Below, one piece after another: positions 1 through 9,221 of a DNA stretch of 35,162 nucleotides. Origin of the DNA: Dickeya chrysanthemi NCPPB 402 (lineage in GTDB: Bacteria > Pseudomonadota > Gammaproteobacteria > Enterobacterales > Enterobacteriaceae); the NCBI RefSeq assembly GCF_000406105.1, contig NZ_CM001974.1, positions 1,560,213 through 1,595,374 of the forward strand. Direction: 5' to 3'. The position numbers and the translations under genes were made by a program. Below the pieces are notes generated by a model. That model was not told where the DNA came from and made no database searches. It saw only the letters and a list, made by a program, of their open reading frames with translations. Position 1 is the stretch's first letter. Every line of letters starts with the position of its first letter.

Positions 1-58
1 CAGGACCCAGCGGTAGCTGGTCCGTAAACAAATTTGTATCAATAAAAGATAGTTATAA

Positions 59-2230
59 CTATGGCTGCTGATACGTCAGTTTATAGTTTCCTGATGCTAT
101 GGTTTTAAAGGTGACCTTGTCAGGATACCAGCGAATCTCCACCTCGGTTTCACTTTGCTTTTTCCAGGCAGAAGCGCTATTCACATTCAAAATCAATGAG
201 TCAACTGCGGTACTGTCCACCAATGGATCGGGTACATCTAAAGCTAGCGCGAATGCGAGTGAGTCAGGGACACCATTAGTATTGGGGTATAACATCGCCC
301 ATTGTGTAGCAGTAATTTGGTTAAATGTTGTTACATCCATACCATTCGCAATTAACTTGCTTGCTCCAGTTTTATCTGAAGACAATGAGCCTATCGACAC
401 CCAAGCATTACCATTCCAGATGACCCAGTCATTCAAATTACGCGAAACGGCGACAGTTGACACACCTTTGCCAGACGAGGTTACTAGCAGTTGTGCTGAA
501 TTGATTGCCTGCCAGGATTTACCATTAATCAGAGACTTCGGCAAAATAATTTGCTGCCCTGGGATAAATGACACAACAACGTCTCCACTTTGTTCAGAGA
601 CTACGCTCAACGGTAGTTTATCCGCCAGAGATGCTGCATTAATTTTACCTGAGCTAATGAATCCAGAAGATGTGATATAGCCAGGTTGTAATGGAGTTTT
701 AACTGAGCTTAGGACACCATTTACGCTTGTGTAGTAATTGTTCCCTGAGCGTAATAATATCTTATGCTCACTATACAGCAATCCAAGCTCAGTAATTGTT
801 ACAAGTGCCAGGCTATTATTAACGGCAGTAACATAGATTCGGAAATTTTTATATGTTGCCTTGTTGATGTTAAATGTCTTTTTCTCATTAGGTGCAAAGC
901 TCACATTACTGCGTTGATCGAGTGTTACCCAGGTAGTGCCGTCATTACTGCCTTGTAATTCCCAATCTGTAGGTACTCCTCCCAGCGAGAAATTTTGGCG
1001 TGCGACAATAAAATACGAGTCAATCGTTTTTGATTCATTAAAGGCAACTGATATCCATTGAGGTACTGCTCCCTGTGATGACCAACGATTATTATCGCCG
1101 ACTATACCGCCATCAAAAACCTTCCACCCATACCAGTTAGGGTCATTATTAAATGCACTACTTTGTGAGATGGTTATTCCTGTTGCTGATGTTGCAGAGG
1201 TCAGTTTGGGAACGAGTGAGTTCGATGCCGCACTTACAGTCAAGTCACCCTCTGCTGTAGCTGCAATAGTGGAGTAAAGTGAGCCATCTTGAGTAAGGGA
1301 AAGTTGTCCACCGGTATAGGGCTTCACTGTACTGTCCCAGATCAACGATGTGGTTTGATTATAATTACTCTTGCTGGTTGCATCAAACGACTCTAATGTT
1401 ACAGACTGATTGGTTTGGCCTGCTTCCTCTTTTAGCGCATACGCATCAAAGCTATAGTCTACCTGGTTGCTGATAGGGAAGGTAAAAACCTGATTTGCCA
1501 ATGCTCCAACACGCGATGCTACTGTATATCCCTTACCACTAGTACCACTGCCTCCATTGCCTCCTGTGACACTGACGATCAACTGGTTGCTGCTTGTATC
1601 ATAATTCAGTGATACCCCTTGACCTGCGGTGAGTGTTGCTACTAGTACCTTACGTACTGCGTCAGTAAAGTCAGTAATCTGTGAAGCAGTATGAGTATGA
1701 TTTGCAAGGTCAGATTTGCGTACCACATCGCTCAGCCCCAGGTTGGCAATAAACTGTGCTTTGTCGGGAATATCTGCGCCATTCAGTATCTTATCCATCA
1801 TCCTGCTGACTGCATCAGTCAGATCTGGCAAGGTGCTGATTGCCACATTGTGGCCGTTGCTGTCTATCAGTGTAACCTGACCATGCTCGGTCAGTACCTG
1901 TTTCCATTGGGTCAATTGGGACTGATAACCAGCCAGTATTGATGCGATTTGAGCCACATAAGCTGCATGATCAAAGGTGTCATTGCTACCAAAGACAGTG
2001 ATAGCGTAACGCACGCCGTTTTCTGTACAGCCAGTGTATTCGCTGGCTAACATCAGTTCGGTATCTGACACTACCGATGCGATTTCATAAATGCGGATAC
2101 TACAACCGGTGAAAATCAGCAACATGCCTCCTGCCGTCACACCATTATTTTTATCTGCAAATGTAGTGTTATTTCCCAATACGAATTTACTACCAGAAAA
2201 TAAAGACAAACTGCCTATTCTATACCACAT
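59..2230 (-). CDS. Phage tail fibre protein with discoidin-like (F5/8 type C) domain
   Basis: A 723-residue protein that looks like a phage or phage-tail-derived receptor-binding fibre. Residues about 175-200 hold the HTHTASQITDFTDAV element, a motif common in tail-fibre shafts. Glycine/serine-rich sequence (GGNGGSGTSGKG, about 225-235) separates the N-terminal part from the distal part. Residues about 355-487 resemble an F5/8 type C carbohydrate-binding domain (NWYGWKVFDGG, VPQWISVAFNE, WELQGSNDGTTW, FRIYV). The far C-terminus is unassigned. The start is an ATG with AAGGA about 9 bases upstream. It lies 3' of a small phage-like gene on the same strand, so this is part of a prophage, tailocin or tail remnant continuing beyond the left edge. 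The fold assignments come from motif recognition only. The role, binding host-surface glycans, is inferred from the families. Confidence 0.75.
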   Translation of the reverse strand: MWYRIGSLSLFSGSKFVLGNNTTFADKNNGVTAGGMLLIFTGCSIRIYEIASVVSDTELMLASEYTGCTENGVRYAITVFGSNDTFDHAAYVAQIASILAGYQSQLTQWKQVLTEHGQVTLIDSNGHNVAISTLPDLTDAVSRMMDKILNGADIPDKAQFIANLGLSDVVRKSDLANHTHTASQITDFTDAVRKVLVATLTAGQGVSLNYDTSSNQLIVSVTGGNGGSGTSGKGYTVASRVGALANQVFTFPISNQVDYSFDAYALKEEAGQTNQSVTLESFDATSKSNYNQTTSLIWDSTVKPYTGGQLSLTQDGSLYSTIAATAEGDLTVSAASNSLVPKLTSATSATGITISQSSAFNNDPNWYGWKVFDGGIVGDNNRWSSQGAVPQWISVAFNESKTIDSYFIVARQNFSLGGVPTDWELQGSNDGTTWVTLDQRSNVSFAPNEKKTFNINKATYKNFRIYVTAVNNSLALVTITELGLLYSEHKILLRSGNNYYTSVNGVLSSVKTPLQPGYITSSGFISSGKINAASLADKLPLSVVSEQSGDVVVSFIPGQQIILPKSLINGKSWQAINSAQLLVTSSGKGVSTVAVSRNLNDWVIWNGNAWVSIGSLSSDKTGASKLIANGMDVTTFNQITATQWAMLYPNTNGVPDSLAFALALDVPDPLVDSTAVDSLILNVNSASAWKKQSETEVEIRWYPDKVTFKTIASGNYKLTYQQP

Positions 2231-2328
2231 GATTTAGATTTCCTTTTTATTGATAAACAATTATTCATCGACCAGGAAATTGGTCGAATTCAATGGGCTT
2301 CTTTGAGGGAATGAGTGAAGTGTTGGGG

Positions 2329-2676
2329 TTAACGAGAAAGTAAGATTTCTAATGTCATACGAAATTTTTCGTATTCCACATCAAAATCGTTATATTCAAT
2401 AGATTTGTTTGGTTTCAGAATGGTCAGAGCTACCTTTGCTTGTTCGCGAAGTGCTCGAGCTTCGGCTACAGTGCCTGCATAGCAAGCTACACTAATGCTG
2501 ATAAGCTGGCTAGTTGGCTTCTGTGCTACGTCGTAATTATATTCCTGGCTAAGAGAAAATAGGATAAAAGGATGTTTTTGATGAGTTGAGTGATAATGGA
2601 AAAATGGAATGGCATAGGCATAAACTCGGCCGTTAACCAGTTTTCCTAACAGGGGGTAAATATCGTCTTCGATCAT
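2329..2676 (-). CDS. Small phage-like protein, possibly tail-completion (DUF3168-like)
   Basis: A 115-residue protein with no signal peptide or membrane segment. The pattern is a short N-terminal helix (IEDDIYPLLGKLV), a segment reading AIPFFHYHS...PFILFSLSQEY, and then alternating strands and helices (ISVACYAGTVAEARALREQAKVAL). It loosely resembles DUF3168-type head-tail or tail-completion proteins, but I am not certain of the family. A longer reading begins at a TTG at 2685, but the AAGG Shine-Dalgarno lies directly against that TTG and 9 bases before the ATG at 2676, so the ATG is preferred. It sits about 100 bases upstream of the tail-fibre gene on the same strand and is probably co-transcribed with it. 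No other phage structural genes are visible, so the unit is partial. Confidence 0.5.
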   Translation of the reverse strand: MIEDDIYPLLGKLVNGRVYAYAIPFFHYHSTHQKHPFILFSLSQEYNYDVAQKPTSQLISISVACYAGTVAEARALREQAKVALTILKPNKSIEYNDFDVEYEKFRMTLEILLSR

Positions 2677-3091
2677 TTTAATCAACCTTTAATATAATGA
2701 GTGGGTTTGAGTCTGTTTTTTGAATAAACCATAAGGTTTTATGAAAAACCTACGGCTTTGAGTATTACCATAACTGAATTAACAACGATTATTCTCTATT
2801 CTATTGTTGTATTATCTATGGAAGGTTAAAATCTAAATATCTGATGTGGATTATAGAAAGCAGACAGTAAAAGTAGTACCCGCAATCAGTAAATAGTTTT
2901 CAATGGCTATGGCTATAGCGTTTTCGAGTAATCAGAGTACCGTCTTCATTAGCCGTAACTCCATCAGCGCACTGATTTAATCTTATCCGTATATCTCAAA
3001 AAGTTATAAATAGTAGGTTTTTCTTATTTGTGTGGAATAAAAATACTTCGTATCAATAGTAATAACGAAACGACAGACAAGGGACAAGGGC
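2677..3091. other. AT-rich intergenic region between phage-like gene and cbl
   Basis: About 415 bases with no supported gene. It is strongly AT-rich, must hold the divergent promoters of the phage-like gene (minus strand) and of cbl (plus strand), and marks the edge of the phage island. Family knowledge says cbl is under CysB control in E. coli. I could not pick out a defensible CysB site by eye. Confidence 0.5.
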
Positions 3092-4045
3092 GTGAACTTT
3101 CAACAACTGAAGATTATTCGTGAATCGGCGCGGTGCAACTATAACCTGACCGAGGTTGCCAATACGCTGTTCACATCCCAGTCTGGCGTAAGCCGTCATA
3201 TCCGCGAACTGGAAGAAGAACTGGGGATTGAGATTTTTATTCGCCGTGGTAAGCGCCTGCTGGGTATGACGGAGCCGGGCAAAGAGCTGCTGGTGATGGC
3301 CGAGCGTATTCTTAACGATGCCAACCACATCCGTCGGCTGGCGAACCTGTTCAGCGACAATGATGTCGGGCAATTGGTTATCGCGACTACCCATACTCAG
3401 GCGCGTTATAGTTTGCCGGAAATCATCAAGGCGTTTCGCTCGCTTTATCCGCAGGTGCAACTGGTGCTGAATCAGGGTACGCCGGATGAAATCGTCGCGA
3501 TGCTGGAATCCGGCGAAGCGGATATCGGGATCGCGACCGAGCAACTGATGAACGTCAATTCGCTGGCGGCATTTCCCTGGTATCGATGGCATCATGCCGT
3601 GTTGGTGCCGGAAGGGCACACGCTGGCGCTGGCGTCGCCGATAACGCTCGACAAACTCAGTGAGGTTCCGCTGATTACCTACCGACAGGGCATTACCGGC
3701 CGCTCACGCATCGATCGGGCGTTTGCCGCCGCTGGTCTGACGCCGCATATTTCCATCAGTGCGCAAGACTCGGATGTGATCAAAACCTACGTTGAGCTGG
3801 GGCTCGGGGTCGGTATCGTTGCTGATATGTCGTTTGACGCCGTGCGCGACCCCGGTTTGGTTCGGCTGGATGCCGGCCACCTGTTTGACGACAACACGGT
3901 CTGGCTGGGCCTCAAACGCGGGCAGTTACAGCGCAATTATATCTGGAAGTTTATTCAATTGTGCAACCCGGAACTCAGCCAGGACGACATCAAGAGTCGG
4001 GTGTTCGCCGATGAGAGCGAACCGGTGATCGATTATCAGATTTAA
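3092..4045 (+). CDS. cbl: LysR-type regulator Cbl (CysB-like, sulfur limitation)
   Basis: A 317-residue LysR-type regulator, one residue longer than E. coli Cbl and closely similar to it as I remember that sequence (MNFQQLKIIRE, LFTSQSGVSRHIRELE, TTHTQARYSLPE, ITYRQGITGRSRID, SAQDSDVIKTYV, terminal IDYQI). The winged HTH is at residues 1-60 and the effector-binding domain at about 90-300. In E. coli Cbl activates sulfonate and taurine use (ssu, tau) when sulfate is scarce. It is distinguished from CysB by its C-terminus. The start is GTG, preceded by AAGGG. In E. coli cbl is next to nac. Here it has a phage island upstream and gltP downstream, so the context is different. No target sulfonate genes are in the window. 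Confidence 0.92.
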   Translation: MNFQQLKIIRESARCNYNLTEVANTLFTSQSGVSRHIRELEEELGIEIFIRRGKRLLGMTEPGKELLVMAERILNDANHIRRLANLFSDNDVGQLVIATTHTQARYSLPEIIKAFRSLYPQVQLVLNQGTPDEIVAMLESGEADIGIATEQLMNVNSLAAFPWYRWHHAVLVPEGHTLALASPITLDKLSEVPLITYRQGITGRSRIDRAFAAAGLTPHISISAQDSDVIKTYVELGLGVGIVADMSFDAVRDPGLVRLDAGHLFDDNTVWLGLKRGQLQRNYIWKFIQLCNPELSQDDIKSRVFADESEPVIDYQI

Positions 4046-4133
4046 GCGTTGATTTTACAGCCTGAAACCGGGGAATCGGCAGTATTTTGCCGTTGTCGGC
4101 ACTGACTGGATTTCGCGTATTCAGCAGGTCGCC

Positions 4134-4157
4134 GATGGCCGGTATGATGGCCGGCAT
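4134..4157. repeat. 12-bp tandem duplication downstream of cbl
   Basis: Two adjacent copies of GATGGCCGGYAT (4134-4145 and 4146-4157) differ at one base. They lie in the 466-base cbl-gltP gap, which holds no large gene. Each copy contains GGCC, so the pair could also fold as a weak hairpin. Function unknown. Confidence 0.7.
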
Positions 4158-4264
4158 ACAGTGATGAAACGCATAATTATGAAAAGTCCCCCGAACGTAG
4201 CGCTTGATCTCAGGGGAGGGGGATAGTAGCATGCCGCGGCATAACAACAAGTTATGCCTTTTTT

Positions 4265-4300
4265 ATTTTCTTTTGCGATACAATTTTCTTTTGCGATACA
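4265..4300. repeat. Perfect 18-bp tandem duplication upstream of gltP
   Basis: The sequence ATTTTCTTTTGCGATACA occurs twice, exactly and back to back (4265-4282, 4283-4300), about 210 bases before gltP. It is either a recent slippage duplication or a doubled regulator site. Confidence 0.85.
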
Positions 4301-4351
4301 AATAGTTGCGCACTTAAAGTGAATAACTATTTGATTACGCATTCTGTTTTG

Positions 4352-4380
4352 GTGAGTCACGTGTTTGCCTGTGAGTCACG
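4352..4380. promoter_or_regulatory. Paired GTGAGTCACG sites upstream of gltP
   Basis: The decamer GTGAGTCACG occurs twice (4352-4361 and 4371-4380), 19 bases apart. Each contains GTGA-G-TCAC, a dyad around one central base, and the pair lies in the long gltP leader. Two spaced dyads of this kind are typical of an operator. The protein that would bind is unknown. Confidence 0.45.
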
Positions 4381-4498
4381 ATTTGTGCAAAAAAATAACC
4401 TTCTAACCTCCCCCTTCATCTGTAGCAGTTCAGCATTCGCTGGAATGTTCGGTGGCAGTGGTTTAGCCATCGGCAAGTAGTCGCAGGGAGCACAGACA

Positions 4499-4531
4499 AT
4501 GGATTCGTATCATGAAAAAACAGAAAGTTAG
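4499..4531 (+). CDS. Possible 10-codon leader ORF overlapping the gltP start
   Basis: ATG at 4499 opens a short reading frame (MDSYHEKTES, then TAG) in a different frame from gltP and overlapping its first codons. An AGGGAG Shine-Dalgarno (4485-4490) is ideally spaced 8 bases from this ATG, whereas the gltP ATG at 4512 has only a weak GGA of its own. Ribosomes could therefore load here and reinitiate at gltP. Alternatively the AGGGAG serves gltP at an unusually long distance of 21 bases. The reading is low confidence because such short ORFs arise by chance. Confidence 0.3.
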   Translation: MDSYHEKTES

Positions 4532-5828
4532 CCTTGCCTGGCAAATTCTCATCGCGTTGATCATCGGTATTGCCGTCGGCGCCTGGCTGCATGAAAACCC
4601 GGCCAATAAACAGTGGATGATCGTTAATGTGCTGAGCCCGGCCGGGGATATTTTTATCCGGTTGATCAAGATGATTGTGGTGCCGATCGTCATCACTACG
4701 CTGGTGGTTGGCATCGCCGGTGTCGGCGACGCTAAAAAGCTCGGGCGCATCGGTTTCAAAACCATCGCTTATTTTGAAATCATCACCACGCTGGCGATTG
4801 TCATCGGGATTACGCTGGCCAATGTGTTTCAGCCGGGGCACGGCATCGATATGTCGATGTTGACCCGGGTAGACATTTCTCAGTATGAGAAAACCACCGA
4901 GCAGGTACAAAGCGGTTCGCACAGTCTGGTCAGCACTATATTGTCGTTGATTCCGCCTAATATTTTTGCCGCGCTGGCAAAAGGCGAAATGCTGCCGGTG
5001 ATCTTCTTCTCGGTATTATTTGGTCTTGGTTTGTCATCGCTGCCGCGCGAACAGCGTGATCCGCTGCTGAATGTGTTCCGCAGTGCGTCCGAAACCATGT
5101 TCCGCGTGACCAACATGATCATGCGTTATGCGCCGGTCGGGGTTTTTGCGCTGATTTCCGTGACCGTCGCCAATTTCGGTTTCGCTTCGTTATGGCCGCT
5201 CGCCAAACTGGTGATCCTGGTCTATGCCGCGATTCTGTTCTTTGCACTGGTGGTGCTAGGGGCGGTAGCGCGTCTGTGCCGGTTACGGATTATGACGCTG
5301 ATCCGCATTCTGAAAGATGAGCTGATTCTGGCCTATTCCACCGCCAGTTCCGAAACGGTGTTGCCACGCATTATCCAAAAGATGGAAGCGTATGGCGCGC
5401 CGAAAGCGATCACCAGTTTTGTGGTGCCGACCGGCTATTCGTTCAATCTTGACGGTTCTACGCTGTATCAAAGTATCGCCGCCATTTTCATCGCTCAGTT
5501 GTACGGTATCGACCTGAGCCTGTGGCAGGAGCTGATGCTGGTGTTGACGCTGATGATCACCTCCAAAGGGATTGCCGGTGTACCGGGCGTCTCCTTTGTG
5601 GTGCTGCTGGCGACGCTGGGCAGCGTCGGCATTCCGCTGGAAGGACTGGCATTTATCGCCGGGGTCGATCGTATTATGGATATGGCGCGCACCGCACTTA
5701 ACGTGGTCGGCAATGCGCTGGCGGTACTGGTGATCGCCAAGTGGGAAGGGCAGTTCGACGAAGAAAAAGCACGCGCCTACGAACTGGAACGTGCGACGTT
5801 GGCGGTTCGCCCCGCCAGTCAGGAGTAA
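4512..5828 (+). CDS. gltP: Glutamate/aspartate:proton symporter GltP
   Basis: A 438-residue inner-membrane transporter of the dicarboxylate/amino acid:cation symporter (DAACS) family, essentially the length of E. coli GltP (437). It carries the family signatures: the serine-rich ASSETVLPRI re-entrant loop, PTGYSFNLDGSTLYQ, and TSKGIAGVPGVSFVVL followed by AGVDRIMDMARTALNVVGN. About eight hydrophobic segments are apparent. It takes up L-glutamate and L-aspartate with protons. It is transcribed alone: a long leader with direct repeats precedes it and a strong terminator follows. The ATG at 4512 gives the MKKQKVSLAWQIL N-terminus expected for GltP. Together with dcuB, the segment carries two routes for dicarboxylate and amino-acid uptake. 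Confidence 0.95.
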   Translation: MKKQKVSLAWQILIALIIGIAVGAWLHENPANKQWMIVNVLSPAGDIFIRLIKMIVVPIVITTLVVGIAGVGDAKKLGRIGFKTIAYFEIITTLAIVIGITLANVFQPGHGIDMSMLTRVDISQYEKTTEQVQSGSHSLVSTILSLIPPNIFAALAKGEMLPVIFFSVLFGLGLSSLPREQRDPLLNVFRSASETMFRVTNMIMRYAPVGVFALISVTVANFGFASLWPLAKLVILVYAAILFFALVVLGAVARLCRLRIMTLIRILKDELILAYSTASSETVLPRIIQKMEAYGAPKAITSFVVPTGYSFNLDGSTLYQSIAAIFIAQLYGIDLSLWQELMLVLTLMITSKGIAGVPGVSFVVLLATLGSVGIPLEGLAFIAGVDRIMDMARTALNVVGNALAVLVIAKWEGQFDEEKARAYELERATLAVRPASQE

Positions 5829-5850
5829 TTTCTGCACCGTGACTTCAGGC

Positions 5851-5875
5851 AACCGGGCTTCGGCCCGGTTTTTTT
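5851..5875 (+). terminator. Rho-independent terminator of gltP
   Basis: An 8-bp perfect stem (AACCGGGC / GCCCGGTT) is closed by a TTCG tetraloop and followed by a run of T. It begins 22 bases after the gltP stop. Confidence 0.93.
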
Positions 5876-5955
5876 ATCCCCTCAGTTTATCCTGTAATTT
5901 TAATGATTTAGGGTATAGTCATCTCTGATTCGGTAATTCGTTCAGGAGTTGTCCC

Positions 5956-6945
5956 ATGAGAATAGCACTGGTAGGGTCGGGTAAAATTGTTTTGTCTTGT
6001 CTTGAAGCGCTGGTCACGATAGCCGGGATTGAGCTTTCAGCGTTATGTGTTCGTCAGGGAAGCCGGCAAAAAGGTGAAGAATTAAAAAATAAATATCATA
6101 TACAGTCGCTTTATACTGATTACGACGCCTTGTTACAGGATGACAACATCGATTTTGTCTACCTCGGCCTACCTAATCATCTGCACTTTTCCTATGCGCA
6201 TAAAGCCCTCTGCGCCGGTAAACATGTTATCTGTGAAAAGCCGTTTACCTCCAATCTGGCGCAATTGCGGGAACTGGTCTCGCTGGCAAAATCCAATAAT
6301 CGTTATCTTTTTGAGGCGATTACTGCCATCCATACTCCGGGGTTTCAGTATTTGAAGGGCAAAGCGACTGAGATTGGCGATATTAAAATGATACAGGCGA
6401 ATTACTCGCAGTATTCCAGCCGCTATGATGATTACGTCAATGGCATCGTGCACCCGGCATTTGACCCGGCCATGTCGGGCGGTGCGCTATACGACATCAA
6501 TTTATATAACATTTATCATGTCTGTGCGTTATTCGGCGCGCCACATAGTCTGCATTATAGCTGCAATAAAGGGCCCAACGGGATTGATACCTCCGGCGTG
6601 CTGGTCATGAATTATGGGGCGTTTATTGCCGTCTGCATGGGGGCTAAGGACTCGGCCAGCCCGAGCTATTTTACTATTCAGGGGACCGCCGGTTACGTAA
6701 AAATTAATGACTTGCCGGGAGTGTGTAAACATATCGAATGTTCGCAACAAGGGGCTCTCACTCGATTTGACGACTCGGCGAATAGCAGCCACATGGTGTA
6801 TGAATTCGAGGTTTTCAGGGATATTTTTAGCGCTCAGGATAGCGCCCGGTGTTATGAATTACTGGATACCGCCTTGGTCGTCGCCGATGTTCTCGAACAA
6901 GCCCGAGCCTGTTGCGGCATTGAGTTTCCTCTTATACCGCAATAA
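5956..6945 (+). CDS. Gfo/Idh/MocA-family NAD(P)-dependent oxidoreductase
   Basis: A 329-residue cytoplasmic protein with an N-terminal Rossmann fold (MRIALVGSGKIVLSCLEAL, residues 1-20), the conserved YLGLPNHLHF and GKHVICEKPF block with the family Glu-Lys-Pro near residues 94-97, and a C-terminal alpha/beta substrate domain (SGGALYDINLYNIY about 175-188). The family oxidises or reduces sugars, inositols or their derivatives using a bound nicotinamide cofactor. The particular substrate cannot be told from sequence. The glycine motif reads GSGK rather than the commoner GxGxxG/A, but this occurs in the family. AGGAG precedes the ATG by 7 bases. It stands alone, between the gltP terminator and the convergent dcuB, and its own base composition is slightly more AT-rich than the flanking genes. 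Confidence 0.8.
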   Translation: MRIALVGSGKIVLSCLEALVTIAGIELSALCVRQGSRQKGEELKNKYHIQSLYTDYDALLQDDNIDFVYLGLPNHLHFSYAHKALCAGKHVICEKPFTSNLAQLRELVSLAKSNNRYLFEAITAIHTPGFQYLKGKATEIGDIKMIQANYSQYSSRYDDYVNGIVHPAFDPAMSGGALYDINLYNIYHVCALFGAPHSLHYSCNKGPNGIDTSGVLVMNYGAFIAVCMGAKDSASPSYFTIQGTAGYVKINDLPGVCKHIECSQQGALTRFDDSANSSHMVYEFEVFRDIFSAQDSARCYELLDTALVVADVLEQARACCGIEFPLIPQ

Positions 6946-7045
6946 CCCCACCGCCTGGCCTGGCAACCGCGCAGTCGCTATCGACAGTACCGACGCGCTG
7001 GCCCGGCACAGTGTTGCATGATAGCGTCAGTCTGTGGACGGGTAA

Positions 7046-7083
7046 CGAAAAACCGCCCGCCGGTTGGGACCGGACGGGCGGTT
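7046..7083 (-). terminator. Rho-independent terminator of dcuB
   Basis: Outer stem AACCGCCCG (7051-7059) pairs with CGGGCGGTT (7075-7083), with an inner CCGG/CCGG extension. Read on the minus strand, the stem is followed by TTTTTCG. It lies 50 bases past the dcuB stop. Confidence 0.85.
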
Positions 7084-7132
7084 GTGGGGAGAACCGTTAC
7101 AGCGTCAGAGCGGCCCGACGCTGCGGGATAAC

Positions 7133-8473
7133 TTAGTAATATCCGTACATGGCGGCGAACACCCAGCCGAATACGCAGGAGGTGCTGACGCCAATCAGGC
7201 CCGGCAGGATGAAACTGTGGTTAATCACAAACCGGCCGATGTGGGTGGTACCGGAGCGGTCGAACTGGATGGCAGCCAGATCGCTGGGGTAGGTCGGCAG
7301 AATGTAGTAACCGTAGCAGGCCGGCGCCGACGCCACAATGTACGCCGGGTCAACGCCAATCGCCAGGGCGACCGGTACGATAGCAGCCAGTGCGGCGGCC
7401 TGCGAGTTGACGAACTTGGACACCAGCAGCAGGACCAGCGCATACGCCCACGGGTAATCTTTCACCAGCGTGCCCAGCGTTTCCTTGATTTGCGTCAGAT
7501 GCGCGCCGAACATGGTTTCCGCCATCCAGGCGATACCGTACACCGCGACAATTGCGATCATCCCGGACCGGAACACTTCGTTTTTCGAAATCGACCCCGG
7601 ATTGGTTTTGGTGGCGATAATGATGATGGCACCGGATAACAGCATGAACATCTGAATCACCAGCACCATCGACAGCGGTTTGCCGCCGAAGGTTGGACGC
7701 AGGCTTTCTACCGCCCCCAGCAGCGCTACCGCGGCGATGGTGGCAAGGAAGATCCACATCGCGACCCAGTTGCTGCGCGGCAGTTTGCGGTCCAGCAGGG
7801 TGGCGGTGTCGCCGTAGACGTACTCGCGGTTCTCCGGTACGGAAATGAATTTCTGGAATTCCGGGTCCTTGTCCAGATCTTTACCCCTGAACCAGCTGAA
7901 AATCCCGATGGCCAGAATACCCAGCAGGGTAGACGGAATCGTGATGGCCAGTAAGTCCAGAAATTCAAGATGTTTGCCGTGGAAGGTGAATTTGCCGAGC
8001 ATGGCGACCAGCGACACCACCGCCACCGATACCGGGCTGGCGATAATCCCCATCTGCGCGCCGATCGAACTGGCGGCCATCGGCCGTTCCGGGCGGATGT
8101 CATTTTTGATGGCGACGTCATAAATAATCGGCAGGATGGTATACACCACATGGCCGGTGCCGCACAGCATGGTCAATATGCAGGTGACGAAGGGCGCAAT
8201 AATCGACACATATTTCGGGTTACGCCGCAGCATTTTTTCCGCAACCTGCAGCATGACATCAAGGCCGCCGGAGGCTTGCAACGTAGCAGACGCAGCCACC
8301 ACGGAGATGATGACCAGCATCACATCCACCGGTGGTTTCCCAGGTTCCAGTTTGAAAATGAAAACCAGAATGACGAGCCCGATACCCCCTAGTAATCCGA
8401 GCGCGATACCGCCTTTTCGCGCACCGTAAAACAGGCAGATCAGGACTATGACAAGTTGAATGATAAAGTCCAT
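7133..8473 (-). CDS. dcuB: Anaerobic C4-dicarboxylate transporter DcuB
   Basis: A 446-residue polytopic inner-membrane protein, matching the length and nearly the whole remembered sequence of E. coli DcuB ([75 protein letters not shown]). It exchanges external fumarate, malate or aspartate for internal succinate during anaerobic fumarate respiration. An upstream in-frame ATG (8494) exists, but the chosen ATG at 8473 has a GGGGA Shine-Dalgarno 5-6 bases upstream and gives the exact family N-terminus. The gene is monocistronic. In E. coli dcuB sits with fumB and the DcuSR system, none of which is visible here. A plausible FNR-class promoter lies upstream. Confidence 0.95.
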   Translation of the reverse strand: MDFIIQLVIVLICLFYGARKGGIALGLLGGIGLVILVFIFKLEPGKPPVDVMLVIISVVAASATLQASGGLDVMLQVAEKMLRRNPKYVSIIAPFVTCILTMLCGTGHVVYTILPIIYDVAIKNDIRPERPMAASSIGAQMGIIASPVSVAVVSLVAMLGKFTFHGKHLEFLDLLAITIPSTLLGILAIGIFSWFRGKDLDKDPEFQKFISVPENREYVYGDTATLLDRKLPRSNWVAMWIFLATIAAVALLGAVESLRPTFGGKPLSMVLVIQMFMLLSGAIIIIATKTNPGSISKNEVFRSGMIAIVAVYGIAWMAETMFGAHLTQIKETLGTLVKDYPWAYALVLLLVSKFVNSQAAALAAIVPVALAIGVDPAYIVASAPACYGYYILPTYPSDLAAIQFDRSGTTHIGRFVINHSFILPGLIGVSTSCVFGWVFAAMYGYY

Positions 8474-8536
8474 AGATTCCCCATTACTCAGCATGACGAG
8501 TTAATTAATTGAGATTGGATTACTGTCGTCACCGGT

Positions 8537-8579
8537 ACTATAGGGATTATTCCATCTATTTTTTCTTGATCTAAGTCTA
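8537..8579 (-). promoter_or_regulatory. Candidate FNR-dependent promoter of dcuB
   Basis: On the minus strand TATAGT (8542-8537) makes a good -10 element. The sequence TAGAC-TTAG-ATCAA (8579-8566) matches the FNR consensus TTGAT-N4-ATCAA at 8 of 10 positions. Its centre falls about 41-42 bases upstream of the predicted start near 8530, the class II FNR position. FNR control of dcuB is established in E. coli; its use here is inferred. Confidence 0.5.
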
Positions 8580-9221
8580 TTATTTCAATTGTTTCTCTTT
8601 TTTAGGATGAATTAAATGACATGAAGGTGAGGGTGAAAAAACGTCTGGTTTTTTTAGTTTATTAATCATAAGATTAATTTTATAACAATTAAGAAAAATG
8701 AGTTTCCGGGAATTTGTTTAATCCCTTTGGTTGTTGCTTTTTTTGTTTGGGTAAGTGTTTTTATTTTGTTGTGACATTGTTTTATAAAGGTTTGTTTTTC
8801 GCCTCATTTTGGTGAGTATTGACAGTTGATATTTTATATGCATTTTATTTAATTAATCATTGTATTGATTTTTAAGGTTTTTTTAATTCACGCGGGCGAA
8901 TTCATTATATTTATTTAATGTCAATTGTGTTTGGTGACGCCGGGAATAAATGATAATAATTTACAGGTTTCCTGCGTGCGCTATTTTATAAATCTATCGG
9001 TGATGTCACATTGTTTCGCTTGTGAGTAAATAAATATAGCGCGTTATGATTACGGGCTTTCTGGTTATTAAAATAAAACGACAATAAAAACCTATTGAGG
9101 TAAGCGTTAAAACCCCCTGTCTGGAAAACTCATGCACTATGGGCTCCCGATATAACGCCCGTAGAGACTCTGGTTATCTCTGCATTATGTGAGCGACATC
9201 ATTCGCCGTTGGCTCTCCTTT
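8580..9221. other. Long AT-rich intergenic region dcuB-patD
   Basis: About 640 bases without any supported gene. Most of it is very AT-rich, with many T/A runs and ATTAAT motifs, and could be a nucleoid-protein (H-NS type) target. That last point is inference. The part from about 9100 rightwards regains normal base composition as the patD promoter approaches. No insertion-sequence ends were recognised. Confidence 0.5.

Noticed and set aside
7064..7639. Long plus-strand ORFs opposite dcuB, and similar frames opposite patD, phnM, phnP, phnD and cas genes.
   Set aside because: They are shadow frames opposite GC-rich real genes, with Arg/His/Gln-rich translations and no family features.
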